A stretch of DNA of 64,000 bases from JADHMP01 sp016779985 (GCA_016779985.1 JADHMP010000004.1:1-64000); one strand, 5' to 3'. Counted from the first letter of the stretch, positions 1 to 8,040 are shown. The notes: a model not told the origin generated them from the sequence alone. Program-made: numbers and translations.

Positions 1-2209
1 ACATATTAAATCCGTTCAAGGTAAGTGATAAGTTATCATTTACCTTTTTTTGAAGACTTAGGTCTAGTTTTCCCATGGGCAACATAAACCCTCCGTTATT
101 AAGGTTCGTTTTCGATTGATAAAATCCAGATACCTCAACCCTCCATGAGTCTGTCAAGCGAATATTGTTGTTCATGTTGAATCGAACTGAAGTAACAGAA
201 TTATCAATAAATAACCCATTCATCTCACCTTGAGCTTGTGCATAAGAAAGAGAGGTAAAATAACGTATACTCCAATCTTTTATTGGGTTTAAAGGGAAAC
301 TTAGAATAGCAGTAAGTGTTTTTCTTGAATCTAAATTATTAGGTGAAAAAGTAACGAAATAGGTATCTTCATTGATGGCAGGAGTAAATTTTGAATAGAC
401 ATCTGTTTCGTCAGAATATTGAGCAGACAGGCTTATTGTTTTATAACGATAATCAAGTTGATAATTTTTAGAATAGCTAGGGACTAATCCAACATTTCCA
501 AATACGGCAGTGTTTAGATCCAAAAAGACTAAAAAGGGAGCCATGTCTGTAAAAGCAGGTCGTGTGATTCTTTTGCTGTAGGATAAATTCAAATTATTAA
601 AGTCATTGATTTTATAGCCCAAAAACAAACTAGGGAAAAAATTACCATATTCTCTGTCTACAAAAACCTCACCATCAAAACTGTCTACAAAAGTATCTGT
701 ATATTCATAACGCATTCCAGCTTGGACCTTGATATTGTCGGTAACATCAAATTTGACTTGAGAATAGGCAGCTAATAAGGTTTCATCTAAAAAGCTGTTG
801 TTTACAAATTCAGCTAAAGGAGCTTGGTCTATCTCTACATTATTGTAGTTTTCAAAATTTGATTTTACGTATTTGAGTCCTGCAGTATAATTAACCTTAG
901 AAAAAAGTTCTGTTTCAAAATCTAGCTTGGAAACATTGATTTCGAATGGTGACTCTTTTTCTGTATATAAATTATCAGGTAGGTTGTATTCAGTTGTGCT
1001 GAAATTAGCCTCATAATTAGTAAAGTTTTGATATTTGAGTATATCATAGGAAGCTTCGATCTTGGTTTTTTCTGAAAACTTGTAAACACTAAAAAAATTA
1101 ATCTGGGCACTCTTCCATTCTTTTAATTCGTCACGATCAAACATATAGGCTATGTCATTCCCCTCAGAATAGTCAGTTGTGCCATTTTGATTTTCGACGG
1201 AGGAAAATCCACTCACACTTGTTCCAATTTCTAACTTTTCGGTAAGATAATATTCATAACTAAACTTGATATTGTGTGTAGGCACATCCATTCCTCCATT
1301 GAAAAACACAGTACTAGTTTCAATATTTGGGAACGCATTGGTATAAATACGTTTGAAATTACCTTCCCAAGGAATCTGATTGCGAAGAAAAGAATAATTC
1401 ACATTTAAATTTTGTTTGGCATTTGAGGCAGTAAAATTTCCAGAAATATTTCTCTGATTTTTATCGTCATTATAGCTGTAACTATTGGTAGCCGCAAAAG
1501 AAGCGTTATACCCTTCATCTAACTTCTTTTTGAGCACTATGTTGATGTAGCCAGAATTTCCTTCGGCATCATATTTAGCGGGTGGAGTAGTAATAAGTTC
1601 AATCGATTTAACTCCATCAGCAGCTAAACCATTTAGATACTGAACTAATGCTGTAGTAGGCATATAAGTCATCTTACCATTGATCATTACGTTGACACCA
1701 TCTTTCCCCAACATAGATATGCTGTTGTTTTGACGGTCAAGAATTACTCCAGGGGTTTTTTCTAAAATGTCCAAAATGGAAGACCCTTTGGCTGAAGGAG
1801 TATTCTCTAGGCTAATGACAGTTCTATCAATTTCTTTTTTTATGGGAATTTGCTCTGCTACAACACTCACATCGTTTAATGCAAAAGCTTCTTCAACCAA
1901 CTTTATGTCAGACAAGTCAATTGTATCTCCTTCGTTTTTAAGTATAATTTCTCCAGTATTGTATTCATCAAAACCTATACTAAGTACTTTCACCTTAACT
2001 TTTCCTTCTCTGTAGGTTTCAACTTTAAATAAACCTTCTTCGTCAGCGCTTGTGCCTTCAAAGTTTTGGCCATCAATTGGGTCTACCAACAAAACGCTCG
2101 AATACGGTATAGGATTTTGATTTTCATCAACTACTCTTCCAGAAATGTAAGATTGTGAGATAGCAAGGCTTGGGAGCAATAAAATTAATAATGTGTATAT
2201 ATTTTTCAT
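1..2209 (-). CDS. TonB-dependent outer-membrane receptor, OMP beta-barrel family (3' end outside window)
   Basis: The minus-strand frame opens at the ATG at 2209 and stays open to the window edge (about 736 residues visible). It begins with a signal peptide (MKNIYTLLILLLPSLAISQ), then a carboxypeptidase-regulatory-like beta-sandwich (SGRVVDENQNPIPYSSVLLV), then a plug with ILEKTPGVILDR, GVNVMINGK and ELITTPPAKYDAEGNSGYI. The rest shows alternating barrel strands rich in Tyr and Asn. This order fits the outer membrane beta-barrel family (OMP_b-brl_3 type) of TonB receptors in Bacteroidota, probably for uptake of an unknown ligand. The family and outer-membrane location are well supported. The substrate cannot be inferred, since no SusD partner lies next to it. 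The C-terminus is missing only because the window starts here. Confidence 0.85.
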   Translation of the reverse strand, partial: MKNIYTLLILLLPSLAISQSYISGRVVDENQNPIPYSSVLLVDPIDGQNFEGTSADEEGLFKVETYREGKVKVKVLSIGFDEYNTGEIILKNEGDTIDLSDIKLVEEAFALNDVSVVAEQIPIKKEIDRTVISLENTPSAKGSSILDILEKTPGVILDRQNNSISMLGKDGVNVMINGKMTYMPTTALVQYLNGLAADGVKSIELITTPPAKYDAEGNSGYINIVLKKKLDEGYNASFAATNSYSYNDDKNQRNISGNFTASNAKQNLNVNYSFLRNQIPWEGNFKRIYTNAFPNIETSTVFFNGGMDVPTHNIKFSYEYYLTEKLEIGTSVSGFSSVENQNGTTDYSEGNDIAYMFDRDELKEWKSAQINFFSVYKFSEKTKIEASYDILKYQNFTNYEANFSTTEYNLPDNLYTEKESPFEINVSKLDFETELFSKVNYTAGLKYVKSNFENYNNVEIDQAPLAEFVNNSFLDETLLAAYSQVKFDVTDNIKVQAGMRYEYTDTFVDSFDGEVFVDREYGNFFPSLFLGYKINDFNNLNLSYSKRITRPAFTDMAPFLVFLDLNTAVFGNVGLVPSYSKNYQLDYRYKTISLSAQYSDETDVYSKFTPAINEDTYFVTFSPNNLDSRKTLTAILSFPLNPIKDWSIRYFTSLSYAQAQGEMNGLFIDNSVTSVRFNMNNNIRLTDSWRVEVSGFYQSKTNLNNGGFMLPMGKLDLSLQKKVNDNLSLTLNGFNM

Positions 2210-2607
2210 AGCTAATTTTTTATTGCAAAATGCAAATATGGGGTTACATTTGTTAATATATCACTAACAAAACATCAACCTTTTGGGGTTTTATCACATT
2301 TTGAATTTTTATTTATTAACTATAAAAAGTTTTTAAAGTTCTTTACGTTTGATTGTCAAATTATTAAAAATGAATCTACTCTTTCTTTGACATGCAGGGA
2401 GAATAAGTTTAATTTTATAAAGTTCTATACGACACTTTAGTATAAATCTGAACAAAAAAGGAGAAGTCTGCTCTGATTTAAATAAAATACAATTTTAGAA
2501 AGAGCTTTCTAATTAATAAATAAAAATTAATAATTTTATGCACTTTATTTATAATTAATATAATTTCTATCGGTATCAAAATTAAAATTGCGACTTTCTT
2601 TTTTTTA
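2210..2607. other. 398-base AT-rich intergenic region between divergent genes
   Basis: No convincing gene was found here. On the plus strand a TTG at 2223-2225 is followed, 19 bases on, by TACATTTG (2245-2252), a good fit to the Bacteroidota promoter TTG-N19-TAnnTTTG. If used, it would give the next plus-strand gene a leader of about 330 nt. A near-perfect palindrome, TTAGAAAG-AG-CTTTCTAA, lies at 2495-2512. It is not followed by a T tract, so it is more like an operator or mRNA hairpin than a terminator. The rest is A/T-rich with only very short open frames. Confidence 0.4.
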
Positions 2608-3426
2608 TTGGTTTTATCAAACAAAAGCTTTTCTCAAGAGGATCCTCTAATTTCTCTTTCCAGTTTCATTTATAATCATAGCCAATTTCAAGAAACAGGG
2701 CAGGGGTTAATCATTCCAGAATTAGACATAGCTCTCTACAGATCGATTAATTTTTTTTTACAAGAAAAGTTTAATAATATTGAATATATCCCCAACGTGA
2801 TTTGGGAATCCTACAAAACCTCTCTAACACCTTACACCAGGTCTCACTATTACACCTACACTGTGCGAGTAAAAGTGAAGAACCAAAGACAGCTTTTAAA
2901 TTTAGAAGTAGATTACTTTCCCTCAAATGGTTCTCAGCAACAATTCTCAACAAATTATATCTGGGATGGACAAGCACAAACCTTTAGACTCGATGATGCA
3001 TCATTAGAGCGGTTTAAAGTAAGGTCAGATTTAATATTACTTAAAATTGAAAATCAAGAAGAGAAAGCTACAATTGATGAAATAATAAATGAAATTGAAA
3101 TCTTCCAATCAGGAAATAATAACAATCAAATTATTTATTTTGATCAGAGAAAACAAATTCAAATTAATCAAATCATCTCCTCCTTTATTTTAAAATCATT
3201 CCCAAATGTTGATTTTATAATGAATATAATTTGGGACTCCTATTTCACCTCTATTAGCAGCTACGATAAATTTCATTATCACAAATTCATTGCTCAAGTT
3301 CGATTGAAGAATTCTAACGTCTATAAATATGTAGATATTTTTTACAATCTAAAAACTAAAAATCCTGCTACAGATCAAAAGTGGAACGCCAGTAGAGAAA
3401 TATTTGCGGTAGAAAATAATCAATAA
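2608..3426 (+). CDS. Exported protein with internally duplicated domain, function unknown
   Basis: I do not recognise a named family. The frame contains two related modules: residues about 40-127 (with NVIWESYKTSLTPY and RSHYYTY) and about 172-268 (with NIIWDSYFTSISSY and KFHYHKF), so it arose by internal duplication. A linker of about 45 residues with an acidic, helical stretch joins them. The listed start is a TTG at 2608, but it cuts a signal peptide in half: the in-frame codons upstream read IKIATFFFLLVLSNKSFSQ without an ATG, GTG or TTG. Either an ATT (2581 or 2587) starts it, or the T8 run at 2599-2606 is one base short. With T9, a TTG at 2588 would give MRLSFFLLVLSNKSFSQ. Export is inferred; the role is unknown. 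Confidence 0.6.
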   Translation: MVLSNKSFSQEDPLISLSSFIYNHSQFQETGQGLIIPELDIALYRSINFFLQEKFNNIEYIPNVIWESYKTSLTPYTRSHYYTYTVRVKVKNQRQLLNLEVDYFPSNGSQQQFSTNYIWDGQAQTFRLDDASLERFKVRSDLILLKIENQEEKATIDEIINEIEIFQSGNNNNQIIYFDQRKQIQINQIISSFILKSFPNVDFIMNIIWDSYFTSISSYDKFHYHKFIAQVRLKNSNVYKYVDIFYNLKTKNPATDQKWNASREIFAVENNQ

Positions 3427-3489
3427 TTAAAATGCCCTAGTCAAGTGAGCTTTCATTAAATTTATAAAAGATAACCTTAAACTAAAAAA

Positions 3490-3924
3490 ATGATTCCTAT
3501 TAAACACCTTATGCATATCAATGCCTCAATAGAAGAAGTATTTAGTGCACTATCAGACATCGAAAAACTTTCTGAATGGTATACCACTAGTGTAAAAGGC
3601 AAATTCGAAAAAGACGAAATAATCACCTTTGAATTTGTCAATTTTGCGGTATTTAAATTTAAAGTTGTTGCTTTAATACCCAATAAATCTGTTCATATTG
3701 TATGTGTAGAGTCTGAATGGGAAAATATTGGTCATGTCATGAAGTATGATCTTGAAGAAAATGGAGAAAAAACAAGAGTTCGATATTCTTATGAAGGCTT
3801 TTCTGAAATGGACGATGCCTATGCCAATATGAATTATAGTTCTGGAAAATATTTGGAGAGTCTAAGACAATTTTGTCAAACGGGAGTGGGAGAAGCATTT
3901 GGATCAACAAACTATAGATCTTAA
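3490..3924 (+). CDS. SRPBCC / Bet v1-like (AHSA1-type) ligand-binding domain protein
   Basis: This 144-residue cytoplasmic protein has a single START-like fold signature: the N-terminal HINASIEEVFSALSDIEKLSEWY pattern is the first strand and helices of polyketide cyclase / AHSA1-type SRPBCC domains. It is followed by alternating strands (FEFVNFAVFKFKVVALIP, HIVCVESEW) and a long C-terminal helix around YLESLRQF. Such domains bind hydrophobic ligands or assist proteins, and the sequence does not say which. The ATG at 3490 follows an A-rich stretch and the next gene is separate, so it is probably transcribed alone. Confidence 0.7.
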   Translation: MIPIKHLMHINASIEEVFSALSDIEKLSEWYTTSVKGKFEKDEIITFEFVNFAVFKFKVVALIPNKSVHIVCVESEWENIGHVMKYDLEENGEKTRVRYSYEGFSEMDDAYANMNYSSGKYLESLRQFCQTGVGEAFGSTNYRS

Positions 3925-4056
3925 ATTTAGGGTTAGCACTCAAAAGGATGCTTTCTAGAAGGCTGCAATGACAAAATAATATGGCAATGAGACCTCATGG
4001 AGCCAGCTAAAAATTAGATGTAAAATCTTTTTCTTATATTTTGATAAAAACAGACC

Positions 4057-5358
4057 ATTATTGAATCCCAAAAAAAAGGTTCTTCAGGTAGCCTCATACT
4101 GTTAATTTTCTCAGGGGAGCTTATTTTTATATTACCCTACTTTATTCCAAGAGTTTTCAGGCCTACTTTTTTAGAAGTTTTTAATCTCAATAATTTTCAA
4201 ACAGCAAGCTTACTCTCAATATATGGAATTGTTGCCTTTTTTTCTTATCTCTTTGGAGGACCGCTTGCAGTCCGGTTTAAGCCAAATAGATTAATTGGAG
4301 CAGCTCTTTTGCTTACTGCTTTGGGGGGGTTAGTTTTAGCTAGTTATCCGACCTATCTAGTTTTAAAAATACTCTACGGATACTGGGGGTTTACCACTGT
4401 ATTATTGTTTTGGGGTGCAATGATCAAAGCCACACGCATTTGGGGAGGAGCTATTCATCAAGGGAAAGCCTTTGGTTTTTTAGAAGGAGGTAGAGGGCTT
4501 GTGGCGTCACTAATGGGCACTGCAGGTGTTTTTCTTTTTACTCTATTTTCCGTTGAAGAAGAACATCTGCAAACTCTTGTAACCCAACAAGAGGCTTTTA
4601 GATATGTCATTTTGTTTTGTGTTGTTATTGTCGGTGCAGCAGGAGTTGTGGACTTTGCCTTTCTAGAGAATCCAAAATACGCTATCACTGAGCAACAGTC
4701 AGTGAGTAAAACCCTAACAAACTTGAAAATATTATTAAAACAAGAGTCTGTTTGGCTATTAACGCTAATAATAATGTGTGCCTATTTTGGCTACAAAGTC
4801 ACTGACATCTATTCATTATTCGCTTTTAATGTGATGGGCTATGATGAAGCAGAAGCGGCCAACATAAGCGCATTGCAGTTATATCTTCGGCCGATAGTGG
4901 CCATTAGTGTTGGTTTTTTGGCTGATAAAACTTCTGCTATAGTATGGGTCAAAAGAGGTTTTGGAATTATGCTTCTAGGGGCTCTTCTTTTTGCTTCAGG
5001 AATAATTAAGCAAGAACAAAACGTTCTCTTTTTCTTTTCACTTATTATGCTAGCTTCAGGAACGTATGCTATAAGGGCGCTTTATTTTTCATTACTAAAG
5101 CAAGGCGTAATTCCATTGGCACTTACAGGAACTGCCGTTGGACTAATTTCCCTTACAGTGTATACACCAGATATTTTTGCGGGACCAATTATTGGCTACT
5201 TTTTAGATCACTATCCTGGATTGATCGGCCACCAAATTGTTTTTTTATTCTTGTCAGGTTTTGCTTTAATTGGCTTTTTAGCCACACTTCGTTTTTCTTC
5301 TAGAACTAATAAACCTACTACACCAAAAAAAAATACCCTCTTTTTTAAAAGAGGGTAA
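4057..5358 (+). CDS. Major facilitator superfamily transporter with abnormal start
   Basis: The frame (in-frame stop at 4045-4047, end at 5358) encodes about 433 residues with around 12 hydrophobic segments, the usual MFS size. The first helix (LILLIFSGELIFILPYFIPR) is complete, so this is a full-length transporter. No ATG, GTG or TTG precedes it in frame; candidates are ATT at 4057 or 4060, or CTG at 4099 inside helix 1. An A8 run at 4070-4077 lies at the N-terminus. With nine As, a TTG at 4061 would read MNPKKKGSSGS directly into helix 1. The loop 2-3 motif usually written GGPLADRF reads GGPLAVRF, losing the conserved Asp. The gene may be starting to decay, slip-regulated, or carry an assembly indel. 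The substrate is unknown. Confidence 0.6.
   Translation: MIESQKKGSSGSLILLIFSGELIFILPYFIPRVFRPTFLEVFNLNNFQTASLLSIYGIVAFFSYLFGGPLAVRFKPNRLIGAALLLTALGGLVLASYPTYLVLKILYGYWGFTTVLLFWGAMIKATRIWGGAIHQGKAFGFLEGGRGLVASLMGTAGVFLFTLFSVEEEHLQTLVTQQEAFRYVILFCVVIVGAAGVVDFAFLENPKYAITEQQSVSKTLTNLKILLKQESVWLLTLIIMCAYFGYKVTDIYSLFAFNVMGYDEAEAANISALQLYLRPIVAISVGFLADKTSAIVWVKRGFGIMLLGALLFASGIIKQEQNVLFFFSLIMLASGTYAIRALYFSLLKQGVIPLALTGTAVGLISLTVYTPDIFAGPIIGYFLDHYPGLIGHQIVFLFLSGFALIGFLATLRFSSRTNKPTTPKKNTLFFKRG
5331..5358 (-). terminator. Intrinsic terminator for the minus-strand gene, overlapping the MFS stop codon
   Basis: TACCCTCTTTT (5334-5344) and AAAAGAGGGTA (5347-5357) form an 11-bp stem. Read on the minus strand it is followed by a run of nine Ts (complement of the A tract at 5325-5333), so it should end transcripts of the gene at 5367-6113. 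On the plus strand the same bases encode the last residues and stop of the MFS gene. Confidence 0.75.
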
Positions 5359-5366
5359 ATTCGATT

Positions 5367-6113
5367 TTATCGCACTGCCATTACCAAACTTAACACCTCA
5401 ACGTTTACCATTTCTCTAAGGTCAAGAATTTTTTGGTAGTTCATTTTTTGTTGCTTTGAAAGTTGAGCAACTCCATCACTATTGCGATAGATGTCTTCCA
5501 TATTTTCAAAGAAATTAGCGGTTAAATAGTCTGGTTCATTTTCAGCATGGGGAGTAGTGATTCGGTGCAGAGCCCAGCCTTTCATTAGCGTGTTATTTTT
5601 ATGCCCGGGCATAAAATTGACCAACTCCATTTGCTCATAGTCATAATGACTAGTGGGGTCAACATTCATATAGCTAAGCTGCACAAAATTGACTGGCTGA
5701 TCTTTGATAGGAGCAAACCCTCCTTTGAAAGATGTCATCAAAAATTTTGAATCAACAACCATTGAACCCCATTGCTCTTGGACCATTGCTAATTCTTCTT
5801 TAGAAAAGTAAGCATCAGTGTCTCCAAAACCAAAACTTTGAGTATCCAAATTGGGCTGCAAATGGGTATAAACAAAGGTGGTGTGTTCAGGAGTAGCACT
5901 GCTTTCAAGGCGCCACATATCCCAGCCAATTTTTTTCCCAGCATCTATATTCGCCTTGTGAAGCTTTGAGAAGTAGTTCTTTTCTAATGCGATTAGTTTC
6001 TCTGCATCACTAGATTTTACTGTCACATAATGCAAAGCCACTGGCATATTTTTTTGTGCCAAAACAGGCAAAGAAATACTTAAAATAGCAATAAATAATA
6101 ATAGTTTTTTCAT
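5367..6113 (-). CDS. Secreted protein of unknown function
   Basis: This 248-residue protein starts with a clear signal peptide (MKKLLLFIAILSISLPVLAQ) and has no further membrane segment. The mature part mixes helices and strands (VTVKSSDAEKLIALEKNYF, GWDMWRLESSATPEHTTFV, NFVQLSYMNVDP). The pattern of two similar halves, each with a YVTV or QLSY strand followed by a helix, resembles a dimeric alpha/beta-barrel (monooxygenase-like) arrangement, but I cannot assign a function. It is monocistronic and ends at the terminator at 5331-5358. Confidence 0.65.
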   Translation of the reverse strand: MKKLLLFIAILSISLPVLAQKNMPVALHYVTVKSSDAEKLIALEKNYFSKLHKANIDAGKKIGWDMWRLESSATPEHTTFVYTHLQPNLDTQSFGFGDTDAYFSKEELAMVQEQWGSMVVDSKFLMTSFKGGFAPIKDQPVNFVQLSYMNVDPTSHYDYEQMELVNFMPGHKNNTLMKGWALHRITTPHAENEPDYLTANFFENMEDIYRNSDGVAQLSKQQKMNYQKILDLREMVNVEVLSLVMAVR

Positions 6114-6194
6114 TATAAATGTTTTATGATTATTGTGCTAAATATAGAATTAATTGTGTGATTGACAAAAGGCAAAAGGTTTTGAAAAACATCT

Positions 6195-6202
6195 TATTTT
6201 TG
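6195..6202 (+). promoter_or_regulatory. Bacteroidota-type -7 box (TATTTTTG)
   Basis: The octamer TATTTTTG matches TAnnTTTG exactly and lies 22 bases before the ATG at 6225, a suitable distance for transcribing the two small membrane-protein genes. No well-spaced -33 TTG was found. Confidence 0.4.
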
Positions 6203-6224
6203 TACTGTATAGTTTAGAATTGAT

Positions 6225-6434
6225 ATGGCTAAAACAATTCTTTTTTTAGGGGCTGTGATTTTCACTTTAGGATTGATTTTTTATGCTTTTGAAAAAACGG
6301 GAATGAGTTACCAAAACCCCTTAGATTTCAAATTTGAAAAAGGCAACACAAAATTTTATTTTCCGTTGGGCAGTTCTTTATTGATAAGCATAGTTTTATC
6401 ATTATTTTTTTATTTTTTAAATAAATGGAAATGA
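6225..6434 (+). CDS. DUF2905-like small membrane protein
   Basis: This protein of 69 residues has two membrane segments (ILFLGAVIFTLGLIFYAF and LLISIVLSLFFYFL) flanking a short loop with PLDFKFEKGNTKFYFPLG. The loop pattern, a predicted strand ending in FYFPLG before helix 2, is that of the DUF2905 family of small inner-membrane proteins. Its function is not established. Its stop overlaps the start of the next small gene (ATGA at 6431-6434), so the two are probably translationally coupled. Confidence 0.75.
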   Translation: MAKTILFLGAVIFTLGLIFYAFEKTGMSYQNPLDFKFEKGNTKFYFPLGSSLLISIVLSLFFYFLNKWK

Positions 6435-6580
6435 AACAGTTAGTCCGTAGTGCGGGTTATTTTTTTCTCGGATTAGGCATCACCTTGACTCTTTTTGATT
6501 TTTTTCTTGAGCACAGTGAGTGGGTAGTTGGGGCGGGTTTCATTTTGTTGATTCTTTCTTTTTTATTTAAAAAATACTAA
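6431..6580 (+). CDS. 49-residue membrane protein coupled to the DUF2905 gene
   Basis: ATG at 6431 overlaps the TGA of the preceding gene by the four-base ATGA arrangement. The frame encodes 49 residues with two hydrophobic stretches (GYFFLGLGITLTLFDFFL and WVVGAGFILLILSFLF) and a KKY end. The ATGA coupling, the absence of charged residues inside the hydrophobic segments and the clean stop at 6580 support a real gene. I know no family name for it. It may form a complex with the DUF2905 protein (inference). Confidence 0.6.
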   Translation: MKQLVRSAGYFFLGLGITLTLFDFFLEHSEWVVGAGFILLILSFLFKKY

Positions 6581-6605
6581 CCCACAAGGTGTCATAAAAC
6601 TAAAG

Positions 6606-7019
6606 TTATTCTTCTTGGCCAATAACAGTAATTAATAATCGTCTTCTATGGGGCTGATTACGGTGTTCACACAGATAAATACCTTGCCATATTCCCCAAA
6701 GAGGAATTCCATTTTTGATCGGAAAGCTTACACTGGCGCCCAATAAACTACTTTTAATATGAGAAGTCATGTCGTCTGGGCCTTCCTCGGTGTGAAGATA
6801 GTGGGTAGCGTCTTCGGGAACAAGCTCATTAAAAAAAGTTTCAAAATCCATACGTACGGTTGGATCAGCATTTTCATTTAGTGTTAAACTGGCAGAAGTA
6901 TGCTGAATGAAAACCTGAACAATGCCACTCACCTTTGGTAAGTGAGGGGTCACTTTTTCCGAAATTAAATGAAAACCGCGCGAATAAGCAGGTAACTCAA
7001 TCTTCTTTTGAAAAACCAT
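6606..7019 (-). CDS. yjbQ: YjbQ-like secondary thiamine-phosphate synthase family protein (UPF0047)
   Basis: The 137-residue length and signature residues are those of the YjbQ/UPF0047 family: VFIQHTSASLTLNENADPTV near residues 41-60, HYLHTEEGPDDMTSHIKSSLLG at about 77-98, and the end WQGIYLCEHRNQPHRRR. The His and Glu residues form the family's proposed metal/phosphate site. Members have weak thiamine-phosphate synthase activity, but the physiological role is unsettled. It is followed on the same strand by the CDGSH and HAD genes, spaced 30 and 6 bases apart, so the three may form one transcription unit. Confidence 0.9.
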   Translation of the reverse strand: MVFQKKIELPAYSRGFHLISEKVTPHLPKVSGIVQVFIQHTSASLTLNENADPTVRMDFETFFNELVPEDATHYLHTEEGPDDMTSHIKSSLLGASVSFPIKNGIPLWGIWQGIYLCEHRNQPHRRRLLITVIGQEE

Positions 7020-7049
7020 ATGAATTCTTTTTCTTAAAAATAGTGGTAT

Positions 7050-7235
7050 TTAAACTTCTTTGTGTGAACCATCACAGATCGGTTTTTTTTGGGACTTGCC
7101 ACAACCGCAAAGAGTAAATGGATTACCATGAGGAATCGCTTTTCCCTCTTGATCTACGAGTTCAAAGTTTTCTGGTGTTGTTCCAAAACATCTAATTTTA
7201 CCGTTGTTATAAACTTCTAATCTTATTTTTTCCAT
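7050..7235 (-). CDS. CDGSH iron-sulfur domain protein
   Basis: This small soluble protein (61 residues) contains the 2Fe-2S ligand signature C-G-C-G-K-S-Q-K-K-P-I-C-D-G-S-H at residues 43-58, matching C-x-C-x2-(S/T)-x3-P-x-C-D-G-(S/A/T)-H of the mitoNEET-like CDGSH family. It therefore binds a redox-active, labile 2Fe-2S cluster through three Cys and one His. A single motif and no membrane anchor make it a typical bacterial CDGSH protein. It lies 6 bases downstream of the HAD phosphatase gene on the same strand. Confidence 0.9.
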   Translation of the reverse strand: MEKIRLEVYNNGKIRCFGTTPENFELVDQEGKAIPHGNPFTLCGCGKSQKKPICDGSHKEV

Positions 7236-7241
7236 ACTTTT

Positions 7242-8021
7242 TTATTCTTGTTCTTTAAGCCATTTTGGAAGCTCTTTTATTGAAGATAGAAAATAGTGGG
7301 GTTGAACTTTAGCCTTTTTAGCTAAGGCTGCTCTATATTTTCCAGTCTTAACCATAATCGTGGAATAACCCATTGCATGGCCTCCCCCAATATCATTTAT
7401 AAAATCATCACCAACCAAGACTATTTGCTCTGGTTTACAATTGAAATGGGCTGAAGCTAGTTCAAAAAAGGTGGGATTGGGCTTGCCTACCACTTTGGCG
7501 GTGACTCCTGATGCATATTCTAACCCAGCCACAAATGCACCTGCATCAATGGTTAGGCCACCTTCAGATTCAAAATAGCGCCCTTTGTGCAAGGCAACTA
7601 GCTCGGCACCATTTAACAAATCTTGTAGCAGTTCATTCATCAAATTGTGATTCCAATCGGATCCAATGTCGCCTACTACAATAGCCTCTAAAGGGGCATC
7701 ATTTTGAGTCAAGTGAGAATAGTCTTCTTGTGCTTCTGGGCGTAAAATCAATTTGCAATTTTTCAAATTCAATTGCTTTAATAAGAGAACACCAGCATAA
7801 TTGGCGCTAATGATTTCCTCTTTTTCTACCTCTAGCCCCAATTGAATGAGTTTAGAGGTAAGTTCATTTCTGCTTTTAGTGGTATTATTTGTGATAAACC
7901 GAAAAGGAATTTTTAGATCACGCAAATATTTTAGCGTTTCGTTTCCACCATCAATTAATTGATTGTCTACATAAAAAACACCATCTAAATCAAATAAAAA
8001 AGCTTTAATCAAATTGCCCAA
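7242..8021 (-). CDS. HAD-superfamily IIA phosphatase (NagD/HDHD2-like)
   Basis: This is a 259-residue cytoplasmic hydrolase of the haloacid dehalogenase superfamily. Motif I is FLFDLDGV with D11 and D13, motif II is FITNNTTKSR, the K of motif III is in VVGKPNPTFF, and motif IV is LVGDDFINDIGGG. The C2A cap between motifs II and III and the overall length fit the NagD / 4-nitrophenylphosphatase group. The physiological phosphoester is unknown. No ATG is available in frame: the start is TTG at 8021 (alternatively TTG at 8012), after an in-frame TAG at 8034-8036. A -7 box lies 20 bases upstream. Confidence 0.88.
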   Translation of the reverse strand: MGNLIKAFLFDLDGVFYVDNQLIDGGNETLKYLRDLKIPFRFITNNTTKSRNELTSKLIQLGLEVEKEEIISANYAGVLLLKQLNLKNCKLILRPEAQEDYSHLTQNDAPLEAIVVGDIGSDWNHNLMNELLQDLLNGAELVALHKGRYFESEGGLTIDAGAFVAGLEYASGVTAKVVGKPNPTFFELASAHFNCKPEQIVLVGDDFINDIGGGHAMGYSTIMVKTGKYRAALAKKAKVQPHYFLSSIKELPKWLKEQE

Positions 8022-8040
8022 AACATCAAAATTCTAGTTC

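Noticed and set aside
922..1110. Minus-strand 62-codon frame inside the first TonB receptor
   Set aside because: It is an out-of-frame shadow on the same strand as the receptor, whose own frame is intact and has a signal peptide and plug motifs.
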